A DNA stretch of 64,000 bases from ZC4RG30 sp963777735. GTDB taxonomy: Bacteria > Pseudomonadota > Gammaproteobacteria > Steroidobacterales > Steroidobacteraceae. The stretch is taken from NCBI GenBank assembly GCA_963777735.1, contig CAVZRQ010000008.1, forward strand, positions 1,178,001 to 1,242,000. Reading direction: 5' to 3'. The position numbers and the translations under genes are program-made. Shown one piece after another: positions 1 to 8,538 of this stretch (positions within the stretch are counted from its first letter, which is position 1; every line of letters starts with the position of its first letter). The notes beneath the pieces were generated by a model. It ran no database searches, had not been told where the DNA came from, and saw only the letters and a list, made by a program, of their open reading frames with translations.

Positions 1-760
1 CGCCGCGCTCACGCGCCCGCGCCATCAGCTTGCGGCAGGTATCGAGCATCTCCATTTCGCACAGCGACTTGCCCACACCCACGCCGGTGGCAGCGAGGAA
101 TGTGTTGGCGATGCCGCCGCCCACGATCAGCCGGTCCACCTTCTCGAGCAGCGCCTCGAGAATGGTGAGCTTGGTGCTGACCTTCGAGCCGGCAACAATG
201 GCCACCAGCGGCCGCTTCGGCTTTTCCAGCGCGCGTTCCAGCGCCGAGAGTTCGCTCACCAGCAGCGGGCCAGCGCAGGCCACCGGCGCGAATCGCGCCA
301 CGCCATGCGTGGAAGCCTCGGCGCGATGCGCGGTGCCGAAGGCATCCATGACGAACACATCGCAGAGCGCGGCCATGCGGCGCGACAGCTCTTCGTTGTC
401 CTTCTTCTCGCCCTTGTTGAAGCGCACGTTCTCGCAGAGCACGACCTGGCCCGGCTCGACGGTGACGCCATCGAGCCAGTCCTTCACCAGCGGCACGCTC
501 TTGCCCAGCAGCGCGGACAGGCGCGTGGCCACCGGCGCCAGCGACTGCTCCGGATCGAACTTGCCCTCCTCGGGACGGCCCAGATGCGACATCAGCATCA
601 CGCGCGCGCCCTTTTCGAGCGCCAGCCGGATGGTGGGCAGCGCGGCGCGGATGCGCGCATCGCTGGTGACCTCGCCATTCTTGACCGGCACGTTCAGATC
701 CTCGCGGATCAGCACGCGCTTGCCGGTGAGCTCCAGCTGCGCCATCTCGAGGACTTTCAT
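1..760 (-). CDS. pgk: Phosphoglycerate kinase, N-terminal part (gene runs off the left edge)
   Basis: Transfers the acyl phosphate of 1,3-bisphosphoglycerate to ADP, giving 3-phosphoglycerate and ATP in the cytosol. About 253 N-terminal residues are visible. They carry the family's substrate-binding segments: REDLNVP near residues 19-25 and MSHLGRPE near 57-64, followed by the conserved CENVRF and DAFGTAHR stretches. The C-terminal nucleotide domain lies outside the window. The ATG at 760 sits 1 base after the stop of gap, so the two are surely co-transcribed in the order tkt-gap-pgk. The reading frame is intact over the visible part. Confidence 0.96.
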   Translation of the reverse strand, partial: MKVLEMAQLELTGKRVLIREDLNVPVKNGEVTSDARIRAALPTIRLALEKGARVMLMSHLGRPEEGKFDPEQSLAPVATRLSALLGKSVPLVKDWLDGVTVEPGQVVLCENVRFNKGEKKDNEELSRRMAALCDVFVMDAFGTAHRAEASTHGVARFAPVACAGPLLVSELSALERALEKPKRPLVAIVAGSKVSTKLTILEALLEKVDRLIVGGGIANTFLAATGVGVGKSLCEMEMLDTCRKLMARARERG

Positions 761-761
761 G

Positions 762-1775
762 CTACTTCGCCCTGCTCCAGGCCAGCGCCGTGTCGAGCAT
801 GCGGTTCGAGAAGCCCCACTCGTTGTCGTACCACGAGCACACCTTCACCAGCGTGCCGTCGATGATCTTGGTGAGCGTGGCGTCATAGGTGGACGAAGCC
901 GGGTCGTGGTTGTAGTCCACCGACACCAGCGGCGCCTCGGTGTAGGCCAGCACGCCCTTGAGCGCACCACCGGCCGCGGCCTTCACCAGCTTGTTGATCT
1001 CTTCGATCGTCGTGGCGCGCTTCGGCTTGAAGGTCAGGTCGACCAGCGACACGTTGATGGTCGGCACGCGGATGGCGAAACCATCGAGCTTGCCCTTGAG
1101 CTCCGGCAGCACCAGGCCCACGGCAGCGGCGGCGCCGGTCTTGGTCGGGATCATCGACATCGTGGCCGAACGGGCGCGGCGCAGGTCCTCGTGATAGACG
1201 TCGGTGAGCACCTGGTCGTTGGTGTAGGAGTGGATGGTGGTCATCAGGCCGCTCTCGATGCCGATGGCATCGTTCAGCACCTTGGCCAGCGGCGCCAGGC
1301 AGTTGGTGGTGCAGGAGGCATTGGACACCACCGTCATGGCGGAGGTCAGGATGTTGTGGTTCACGCCGAAGACCACGGTGCCATCGACATCCGCGCCGCC
1401 CGGCGCCGAGATCAGCACGCGCTTCGCGCCGCCGGCCAGATGCAGCGAGGCCTTGGCCTTGCTGGTGAAGATGCCGGTGCACTCGAACACCACGTCGACG
1501 CCGAGCTGGCCCCAGGGCAGCTTGGACGGATCACGCTCGGACAGCACCTTGATGCGGTCGCCGTTGACGACGATCGAGTCGCCATCCACCGCCACGGTGC
1601 CGTTGAACTTGCCATGCGCCGTGTCGTAGCGGGTCAGGTGCGCATTGGTGTTCGCGTTGCCCAGGTCGTTGATGGCCACGATCTGGATCTCGCCGTTGCG
1701 CTTCGCCTCGTAGAGCGCGCGCAGGATGTTGCGGCCGATGCGTCCGTAACCGTTGATGCCTACCTTGATCGCCAT
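762..1775 (-). CDS. gap: Glyceraldehyde-3-phosphate dehydrogenase, type I
   Basis: Oxidises glyceraldehyde-3-phosphate with NAD and phosphate to 1,3-bisphosphoglycerate. The 337-residue protein has the usual length. It starts with the Rossmann motif GINGYGRIGR (residues 7-16), keeps an acidic residue at the end of the second beta strand (AINDLG), which favours NAD over NADP, and has the catalytic segment SNASCTTNC with the active cysteine near residue 154. The asparagine after that aspartate is followed by ...NTNAHL, the form common in proteobacterial GapA rather than erythrose-4-phosphate dehydrogenase. It lies 34 bases after tkt and 1 base before pgk in one operon. Confidence 0.97.
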   Translation of the reverse strand: MAIKVGINGYGRIGRNILRALYEAKRNGEIQIVAINDLGNANTNAHLTRYDTAHGKFNGTVAVDGDSIVVNGDRIKVLSERDPSKLPWGQLGVDVVFECTGIFTSKAKASLHLAGGAKRVLISAPGGADVDGTVVFGVNHNILTSAMTVVSNASCTTNCLAPLAKVLNDAIGIESGLMTTIHSYTNDQVLTDVYHEDLRRARSATMSMIPTKTGAAAAVGLVLPELKGKLDGFAIRVPTINVSLVDLTFKPKRATTIEEINKLVKAAAGGALKGVLAYTEAPLVSVDYNHDPASSTYDATLTKIIDGTLVKVCSWYDNEWGFSNRMLDTALAWSRAK

Positions 1776-1809
1776 GGAATGTCCTTCCTTGCTTTGCGTA
1801 TGTCGAGAA

Positions 1810-3819
1810 TCAGAAAAGTTCGAGCACGGTCTGCTGCAGCTTTTCTGCCGTCAGGCCGAAGTGCTTGTAGAGGTCGGCGGCCTTGCCCGAGGCACCGAAG
1901 CTGTCGATGCCCAGCACGCGGCCGCCGCTGCCCACGTACTTCCACCACAATGCCGTGGCGCCGGCCTCGATGGCCACGCGCCGCGTCACAGTGGTTGGCA
2001 GCACCAACTCGCGGTAGGCCGCATCCTGCCGGTCGAAGGCGTCGGTGCGACGGCATCGACACCAGCCGCACGCCGCTTGCCCTGCTGCATTCAGCGCGTT
2101 GACCGCGGTGGCCGCGATCGCCACCTCCGAACCGGTGGCGATGACGATGGCTTCGGGCGTACCGCTGCAATCGATCAGAGTGTAACCGCCACGCGCGATG
2201 TTCATGCCCTGTTCGCGCGTGCGCGGCTGTTGCGGCAGCGCCTGGCGCGTCAGCACGAGCGCAGTCGGGCCATTGCGGCGCGCCACGGCGGCCACCCAGG
2301 CCACGGCCGTCTCGAGTGCGTCGCAGGGCCGCCAGACACGACAGGTTCGGGATCAGCCGCAGGCTCGACACATGTTCGATGGGCTGGTGCGTGGGGCCGT
2401 CTTCGCCAAGCCCGATGGAATCGTGCGTGTACACCAGGATCACGCCCAGCTGCATCAGCGCGGCCATGCGCACGGCGTTGCGCGCGTAATCGCTGAACAC
2501 CAGGAATGTGCCGGCGTACGGGCGGAAGCCGCCATGCAGCGGCGAGACCGTTCATCATCGCGGTCATCGCGAACTCGCGCACGCCATAGTTGATGTAGTT
2601 GCCGGCCGCATCGGCGGGCGTGACCGCCTTCGAATCCTTGCGGAAGGTGTTGTTCGAACCGGTGAGATCGGCGGAACCGCCGACCAGCTCTCCCAGTGAC
2701 GGGCCGATGGCGTTCAGCACCAGCTGTGAAGACTGGCGCGTGGCCTGCGGCGCCGGTCGCCGCCAGTGCGGCGTCGCAGCGCGCGGTGCGCGATGGCTTC
2801 GAAATCAGCAGGCAGCTCGCCAGACAAGCGGCGCGTCAGTTCCTGCGCCAGTTCCGGAAACGCCTTCTGGTAGGCCGCAAAGCGCTGCGACCAGGCCTGT
2901 TGCAGGGCGCCGCCACGCGGCCGCTGGTCCCAGGCGCTGCGGATCGGCGCGGGAATCTCGAAGGGCGGCGAAGTCCAGCCGAGTTTCAGCGCGGGTAGCG
3001 GCGACTTCTTCGGCACCGAGGGCTTCGCCATGCGTCGACTTGCTGCCGGCCTTGTTGGCGGCGCCCCAGCCGATCACGGTCTTGCAGCAGATCAGCGTCG
3101 GGCGCTCGCTCTGCGCCACGGCCTTGTCGATGGCGGCGCGGATGGCCTCGGGATCGTGGCCGTCCACGGCGCGGATGACCTGCCAGCCGTACGACTCGAA
3201 ACGCGCCGGCGTGTCGTCGGCGCACCAGCCACGCACATCGCCATCGATGGAGATGCCGTTGTCGTCGAAGAACACGACGAGCTTGCCGAGCTTCAGCGTG
3301 CCGGCCAGCGAGCAGGCCTCGTGCGAGATGCCTTCCATGAGGCAGCCATCGCCCAGGAACACCCAGGTGCGGTGATCGACGACCTCATGACCCGGTCGAT
3401 TGAACTGCGCGGCCAGCAGCTTCTCGGCCAGCGCCATGCCCACGGCGTTGGCGATGCCCTGCCCGAGCGGCCCGGTGGTGGTCTCGATGCCGAGATGCGG
3501 TTCGTGTTCCGGATGTCCCGCGGTGCGCGAGCCGAGCTGCCGGAAGGCACGCAGATCATCGATGGTCAGCGGATAGCCGGTGAGATGCAGCAGCGAGTAC
3601 AGCAGCATCGAGGCGTGGCCATTGGACAGCACGAACCGGTCGCGATTGACCCAGAGCGGGATCAGCCGGGTTGTGGCTGAGGTAGTCCCGCCACAGCACT
3701 TCGGCGATATCTGCCATGCCCATCGGGGCGCCGGGATGCCCGGAGTTGGCCAGCTGCACGGCATCCATGGAAAGGGCGCGGATGGCATTGGCGAGGTCGC
3801 GACGGGTCGGTGTAGTCAA
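1810..3819 (-). CDS. tkt: Transketolase, reading frame broken by several frameshifts
   Basis: Thiamine-diphosphate enzyme moving two-carbon units between sugar phosphates in the pentose phosphate pathway. Conserved segments appear in order but in alternating frames: ANAIRALSMDAVQ, SNGHASMLLYSLLHLTGY, ETTTGPLGQGIANAVGMA, the ThDP-binding GDGCLMEGISHE, then GGSADLTGSNN, GNYINYGVREFAMTAMMNG, YTHDSIGLGEDGPTHQP and the C-terminal domain to KLQQTVLELF. Frame changes lie near 3665, 2960, 2760, 2545 and 2335, plus a compensating pair near 2045-2080. Together they would restore a 670-codon frame, the normal length. The start is taken as TTG at 3819, where family similarity begins. First gene of tkt-gap-pgk. 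Sequence error is likelier than a real pseudogene. Confidence 0.88.
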
Positions 3820-3962
3820 TTTGGGGAGGATCCTGGCTGGCGAACGGGTTTGGAGGTCGCGCATTTTCTTACGCAGCGACGCGCACCGCAAATCGGGTAT
3901 TGCCGCGCCCGCGTCAAGGTGTCTGGCGACAGAATGCACACTGCGGCGAACCGATGTCACGA

Positions 3963-3976
3963 TTGGGAAATCCCAA
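3963..3976. promoter_or_regulatory. 14-bp palindrome between divergent tkt and cpdA
   Basis: A perfect inverted repeat, TTGGGA-AA-TCCCAA, lies in the 266-base region between the divergently transcribed tkt operon and the cpdA-like gene. Its position suits an operator, about 145 bases upstream of tkt and 110 bases upstream of cpdA. No regulator for it was identified in the window, and a palindrome this short can occur by chance. Confidence 0.25.
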
Positions 3977-4085
3977 CCGCTGCAGTACCTCGCAGCATGA
4001 CGACGTTCACCTCCCGCTCAGCTTCGGAACCTTACAGTCGATCCTGTATCAAAACTTTCACAAGCACTCCAAGCAACTGAATAAC

Positions 4086-4883
4086 TTGACTAAATCGACC
4101 CTCAATCTGGTGCAGTTCACAGATCAGCACCTGTTCGGAGATCCGGGGCGCGCGCTGCGTGGTGTCGTCACGCTGCCAGCCCTGCGCGCCACATTGTCTG
4201 CCGCACGCAGCGACATTGCAGCCAGCGACGCGATCCTCGCCACCGGCGACCTGGTAAACGACGACCCGGGTGGTTACGAGCATTTCCGCACGGAATTCAC
4301 GAAACTTGGCAAACCGGTGCTGTGCATCCCGGGCAACCACGACGATCTGCCCGCCATGCGTGCGGCGCTGTCGCTGCCGCCATTCCAGCTGGGCGGCGTG
4401 TATGACGCCGGCAACTGGCGCACCATCCTGCTCGACAGCACGATCCCCGGTGAAACCAGCGGCGCATTGAGCCCGGCAAGCCTTGCCTTCCTGGAAGATG
4501 CGCTGGCCAGCGCCCCGGAGCGGCACGCCCTGGTTTGCCTGCACCACCACCCCATTCCCATGCGCAGCCGCTGGCTGGATACCGTGGGCCTCGGGAATGG
4601 AGAAGAGATGGTCGCGTTGCTGAAGCGTTTCCCCTCTGTTCGCGCGGTGCTGTTCGGTCATGTGCATCAGGCGCTGGATCAGGACTGGGAAGGGCTGCGC
4701 ATGATCGCCACGCCTTCCACCTGCTCCCAGTTCAAGCCGGGATCGGATGAGTTTGCGGTGGACAACCAGCCACCGGCATGGCGAAAGCTGGCCTTGCATG
4801 CCGATGGCCGCATCGACACCGCGCTGCACTGGCTGGACAACTGGAAATCAAACACTGCGGAGCCGCATCGTGCTGCCTACTGA
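4086..4883 (+). CDS. cpdA: CpdA-like metallophosphoesterase (3',5'-cyclic-AMP phosphodiesterase family)
   Basis: A calcineurin-type metallophosphoesterase of about 265 residues, near the length of E. coli CpdA, which hydrolyses cAMP. Metal-ligand motifs are all visible: DQHLFGD near the N-terminus, GDLVND, GNHDD, the histidine-rich LHHHP and GHVHQ. The open frame extends upstream to 3900, but conservation begins at KSTLNLVQFTDQHL, so TTG at 4086 is the preferred start. It is divergent from tkt and overlaps the following CBS gene by 14 bases. Substrate is inferred from family; related enzymes also act on other cyclic nucleotides or phosphodiesters. Confidence 0.8.
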   Translation: MTKSTLNLVQFTDQHLFGDPGRALRGVVTLPALRATLSAARSDIAASDAILATGDLVNDDPGGYEHFRTEFTKLGKPVLCIPGNHDDLPAMRAALSLPPFQLGGVYDAGNWRTILLDSTIPGETSGALSPASLAFLEDALASAPERHALVCLHHHPIPMRSRWLDTVGLGNGEEMVALLKRFPSVRAVLFGHVHQALDQDWEGLRMIATPSTCSQFKPGSDEFAVDNQPPAWRKLALHADGRIDTALHWLDNWKSNTAEPHRAAY

Positions 4884-5457
4884 ACGAATCGCAACGATCA
4901 TGACCGAGGCCGTGCTGTCGATCGACGAACAGCAGGGCGCCAGCGAAATGCTGCGCTATTTCTCCACCTACCCCATTCATCACCTGCCGGTGGTGCAAGG
5001 CACGAAGGTGGTGGGCATGCTGAGCTCTGCCGATGTCATGAAGCTGGAACACCTGCTGCCGCGTAACGGCCAGAAATCCAGCCAATACCTGGACGAACGG
5101 TTGAAAGTGGGCGGGCTGGTGCGCCGCGCGCCCGTCACCATCCGTGCGAACCAGAACATTGAAGAGGCGGCCGGCCTGATGGCCCGCCAAGCGATTCACG
5201 CACTCGCCGTAGTGGACGGACAGGACAATCTGGTCGGGATCGTCACAACCACCGACATCATGAACGCGAAGCTGCGCGGCGCACCGGACTCCAGCAACGC
5301 AGCGGCGTTGCAGCACATGACGCAGCGACTGCAGGATCTGGAAGAACTGCTTCGGCTCACGGAGCGATATCTGGCCACCGGTCAGGACGAGCAGCTGCAT
5401 GCGCAGCTGATCCGCAGCATCGAGCGTCTCAGGAGCCCTGCGGCCGAGCTTTCCTGA
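4870..5457 (+). CDS. CBS-pair protein
   Basis: A small cytosolic protein of about 195 residues made of two CBS domains, roughly residues 5-60 and 80-135, followed by a helical C-terminal tail. CBS pairs usually sense adenine nucleotides. The first domain contains IMTEAVLSIDE and HHLPVVQGTKVVGMLSSADV, the second PVTIRANQNIEEAAGLM and ALAVVDGQDNLVGIVTTTDI. GTG at 4870 is chosen because the CBS fold starts right after it and GCGGAG precedes it by 7 bases; ATG at 4900 is an alternative. It overlaps the end of cpdA, suggesting translational coupling, and its last 29 bases overlap the convergent mpl gene. The partner is unknown. Confidence 0.75.
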   Translation: MLPTERIATIMTEAVLSIDEQQGASEMLRYFSTYPIHHLPVVQGTKVVGMLSSADVMKLEHLLPRNGQKSSQYLDERLKVGGLVRRAPVTIRANQNIEEAAGLMARQAIHALAVVDGQDNLVGIVTTTDIMNAKLRGAPDSSNAAALQHMTQRLQDLEELLRLTERYLATGQDEQLHAQLIRSIERLRSPAAELS

Positions 5458-6812
5458 GGTGTTCCAGCAGGCGGGCATGCAGCCCGCCGAAACCACCGTT
5501 GCTCATGATGAGCACGTGGTCGCCGGCGCGCAGATCGGCTCCCAGCCGTGCCAACAAGGCATCGACCGAAGGCTCTGTCGTGGCCTTGGCGCCAATCTGC
5601 CCGTGCCACCGCACCTGAATCCCAGCCCAGATCCGGCGGCGCAAACAGATACACCGCATCGGCGCCGGCCAGCGAGGGAGCGAGGGTGTCCTTGTGCACG
5701 CCCATCCGCATGGTGTTCGAACGCGCTTCCAGCACCGCGACCAGCCGCGATTTGCCGATGCGCCGACGCAGGCCTTCGATGGTGGTGGCGATGGCCGTGG
5801 GGTGATGGGCGAAATCGTCGTAGATGCTGATGCCGGCTGCGGTGCCCGTGAGCTCCATGCGGCGCCTTACGCCCTTGAATTCAGCCAGTGCCGCCACCGC
5901 ATGCGCCACCGGCACGCCCGCATGACGAGCCGCGGCGATGGCCGCCAGCGCGTTGTCGACATTGTGGGCACCGAGCATCGACCACTTCACCCTGCCCTGC
6001 GGCTTGCCATCCAGCAGTACATCAAAACTGGAGTGATCCGTGCCTGTGAGGCGCGCAGACCAGCCGGCAGCTGCAATTTGATGCCCTGCAAATCCCTCCC
6101 GCGGCGTCCAGCAACCGCGCGACAACACATCATCGAGATTGGCATCGGCCGAGTTGTGCACCACCAGCCCGCTGCCCGGCACGATGCGCAGCAGATGATT
6201 GAACTGCCGCTTGATCGACTCGAGGTCGGGGTAGATATCGGCGTGATCGAACTCGAGATTGTTCAGGATCAGCGTGCGCGGGCGGTAGTGCACGAACTTG
6301 GCCCGCTTGTCGAAGAACGCCGTGTCGTATTCATCGGCCTCGATCACGAAGAACGGTGATTTGCCGAGCCGCGCACTCACATCGAAATTGCCCGGCACGC
6401 CACCGATCAGGAATCCAGGCTCCAGACCCGCATATTCAAGGATGTGCGCCAGCATGCTGGTGGTGGTGGTCTTGCCATGCGTGCCAGCCACGGCCAGCAC
6501 CCAGCGATCATGCAGCACCGCGCGTGAGAGCCATTCCGGCCCGGAAGCAAAGGGAATGCCGCGATCCAGCAATGCTTCCACCACGGGCTTGCCGCGCGAC
6601 ATGACATTGCCGACCACAACGACATCCGGTGCGGGATCGAGCTGCTGCGGTTCGAAGCCCTGCACGATCTCGATGCCGAGCGCTTCCAGCTGCGTGCTCA
6701 TCGGCGGATAGACGTTCTGGTCCGAACCGGTGACCCGATGGCCGGCCGCCCGTGCGATGGCGGCAATGCCGCCCATGAACGTGCCGCAGATTCCGAGAAT
6801 GTGTACGTGCAT
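5429..6812 (-). CDS. mpl: UDP-N-acetylmuramate:L-alanyl-gamma-D-glutamyl-meso-diaminopimelate ligase, one frameshift
   Basis: Murein-recycling ligase that attaches the recovered tripeptide L-Ala-gamma-D-Glu-mDAP to UDP-MurNAc in the cytosol, using ATP. The N-terminus HVHILGICGTFMGGIAAIAR, the P-loop VAGTHGKTTTTSML and DDFAHHPTAI are typical of Mpl within the Mur ligase superfamily. One frameshift near 5625 moves the reading frame; the true C-terminus, with HVLIMSNGGFGG, lies in the next frame and ends at 5429. Corrected length is about 460 residues, as expected. The extra base fits a sequencing insertion. Convergent with the CBS gene, overlapping it by 29 bases. Confidence 0.9.
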
Positions 6813-6831
6813 GACTTCAGTTACCGAAGGC

Positions 6832-7407
6832 TCAGGCTGGGGTTGCCGGCAGATCCGGTTGCGGAAACAGGCTGAGCGCCAGCAGCACCGTCAGCAGTTC
6901 ACCGGCAATCGCCAGCATCACGCAGGCGAACATCGGCCATTCCGTGGCGGATCGCAGGATGCGCGCCAGAATCACCAGTGCCCACACTTCCACCACCATC
7001 CGCAACATGGCGGCGGGATATTGCCAGGTGGGATCTGCGCTGTAAGTGGCCAGGAACCAGTAGCTGAACACCAGCGCCGGCGCCAGCACCAGCTGGATGC
7101 CGAACACCGCAGTCAGCGTCTGTGTGAGGCGTTCCGGCGTGCCGGCAATGCGCAGCACCAGCCCGAACCAGAACACCGTGGCCCCGACGCCGAGCGCAAT
7201 CAATGCGGCGACACTGCCTTCGAAGGTCAGCGGTGCCAACCCGAGTTGCACCACATCGGGCACGATCGAGGCCAGCATGAACGCGATCAGCAGGCTGGTA
7301 GAGGCCGGGAGATCCTCCGGGCCCTTCTGCATACGGGCAATTCCCACCAGCACCTGCAGGATTTCCGATAGTGCTGCCTTTGGCTTTTCGCTCAAACGTC
7401 GCCCCAT
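6832..7407 (-). CDS. Conserved hypothetical inner-membrane protein
   Basis: About 191 residues. After a charged N-terminus of about 35 residues it shows four hydrophobic segments: LLIAFMLASIVPDVVQLG, AALIALGVGATVFWFGLVL, a third around GIQLVLAPALVFSYWFLA, and a last one near the C-terminus around FACVMLAIAGELLTVLLAL. No catalytic motif is recognised. The ATG at 7407 is the natural start; upstream sequence in this frame runs into the divergent rnd gene. It lies 19 bases before mpl on the same strand and is divergent from rnd with only 21 bases between the two start codons. Function unknown. Confidence 0.65.
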   Translation of the reverse strand: MGRRLSEKPKAALSEILQVLVGIARMQKGPEDLPASTSLLIAFMLASIVPDVVQLGLAPLTFEGSVAALIALGVGATVFWFGLVLRIAGTPERLTQTLTAVFGIQLVLAPALVFSYWFLATYSADPTWQYPAAMLRMVVEVWALVILARILRSATEWPMFACVMLAIAGELLTVLLALSLFPQPDLPATPA

Positions 7408-7428
7408 TGCGTAAACTCGGGATTCTAC

Positions 7429-8514
7429 ATGAGCCCGACACCACTCTCCGATACCGACTCCCTGGCCGCGCTGGCTGCACGCCTGGCCACGGCACCCTGG
7501 ATCGCCCTTGACACGGAGTTCATGCGCGAGCGCACCTACCGCGCGCAGCTGTGCCTGTTGCAACTGGCGAGCCCCACTGAAGCGCTTTGCGTGGATCCTC
7601 TGGCCAATGTATCGCTGGAGGCTCTCGCGCCCGCACTCGCCTGGAGCTCCACGCCGAAGATCCTGCATGCCGCACGGCAGGACCTCGAAGTGCTGTGGCC
7701 GGTGTTCGGCGCTGTTGCACCGGTTTTCGATACCCAGGTGGCCGCGGCACTCGCCGGCATGCCGGCTCAGATCGGTTACAGCGAGCTCGTCCGGCGCATC
7801 CTGGGAGTTGAGCTAGCCAAAGGCCAGACACGCACGGACTGGTCGAAACGGCCCCTGAGCGAAGCGCAGTTGCACTACGCCATCGATGATGTGGCGCATC
7901 TCGGTGCGTTGCGCGACTCGTTGTCGGAACAGCTGGACAAACTGGGGCGAATGGCCTGGCTCGCCGAGGAACTGCATGATCTCGCGAACGCCGAAACCCT
8001 GTTCGTCGATCCTGAAAAAGCCGTTGAAAGACTGCGCTGGAGCGCAGAACTGGATCCGGAGCGGGCGCGGTTGGCGCAGCGTCTGGCCGCATGGCGTGAA
8101 CGTCGCGCCTCTGACAAGGACCGGCCACGCAGCTGGATACTGGATGACGCCGCCCTGCGTGCGATGGTGCTGCGGCCACCCCGTACGCTGGAAGAACTGG
8201 CGGGTATCGAGGAACTCACGCCCGGCTTTCGCGAACGCAGCGGCGCGATGGTGCTGGAAGTGATTGCAGAGTCCGCACTGCCCGCGCAATTGCCGCCACT
8301 GGCCCAGCGAGTGCGCCCCGATGCGGAATTTCAGGCCCGCGTGAAGAATCTGGCGGGCATCGTGCAGAAACGTGCCACGGAGCTCGAACTGGCTGCCGAG
8401 GTGCTGGCCACGCGACGCGACCTGGAAAGTGTCGCGCGCGGTGAAACCACTTCAGAAGTCCTGCGCGGCTGGCGCATGGATGCAGTAGGCAGGGAACTGC
8501 TGGCCGCGGGCTGA
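7429..8514 (+). CDS. rnd: Ribonuclease D
   Basis: 3'-5' exoribonuclease that trims tRNA and other stable RNA precursors. The 361-residue protein has a DEDDy exonuclease domain: ALDTEFMRE (Exo I, residues 24-32), HAARQDLEVL (Exo II, about 81-90) and YAIDDVAHL (Exo III, with the Y-x3-D pair). The C-terminal half holds an HRDC RNA-binding domain, including ALRAMVLRPPRTLEELAGI. Length matches E. coli Rnd. It is divergent from the membrane-protein gene at 7407 with a very short spacer, and convergent with adk. Confidence 0.95.
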   Translation: MSPTPLSDTDSLAALAARLATAPWIALDTEFMRERTYRAQLCLLQLASPTEALCVDPLANVSLEALAPALAWSSTPKILHAARQDLEVLWPVFGAVAPVFDTQVAAALAGMPAQIGYSELVRRILGVELAKGQTRTDWSKRPLSEAQLHYAIDDVAHLGALRDSLSEQLDKLGRMAWLAEELHDLANAETLFVDPEKAVERLRWSAELDPERARLAQRLAAWRERRASDKDRPRSWILDDAALRAMVLRPPRTLEELAGIEELTPGFRERSGAMVLEVIAESALPAQLPPLAQRVRPDAEFQARVKNLAGIVQKRATELELAAEVLATRRDLESVARGETTSEVLRGWRMDAVGRELLAAG

Positions 8515-8521
8515 AGCCCGC
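8506..8521. terminator. Weak hairpin between convergent rnd and adk
   Basis: The inverted repeat GCGGGCT-GA-AGCCCGC covers the stop codon of rnd and lies 18 bases past the stop of adk on the other strand. It could slow polymerase from either side. There is no U-tract, so it is not a convincing intrinsic terminator. Confidence 0.25.
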
Positions 8522-8538
8522 ATGAGCCATACCCGGCG

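Noticed and set aside
1810..3819. Calling tkt a pseudogene
   Set aside because: Sequence conservation is kept across the breaks, the total length is normal, and neighbouring essential genes show the same kind of one-base errors.
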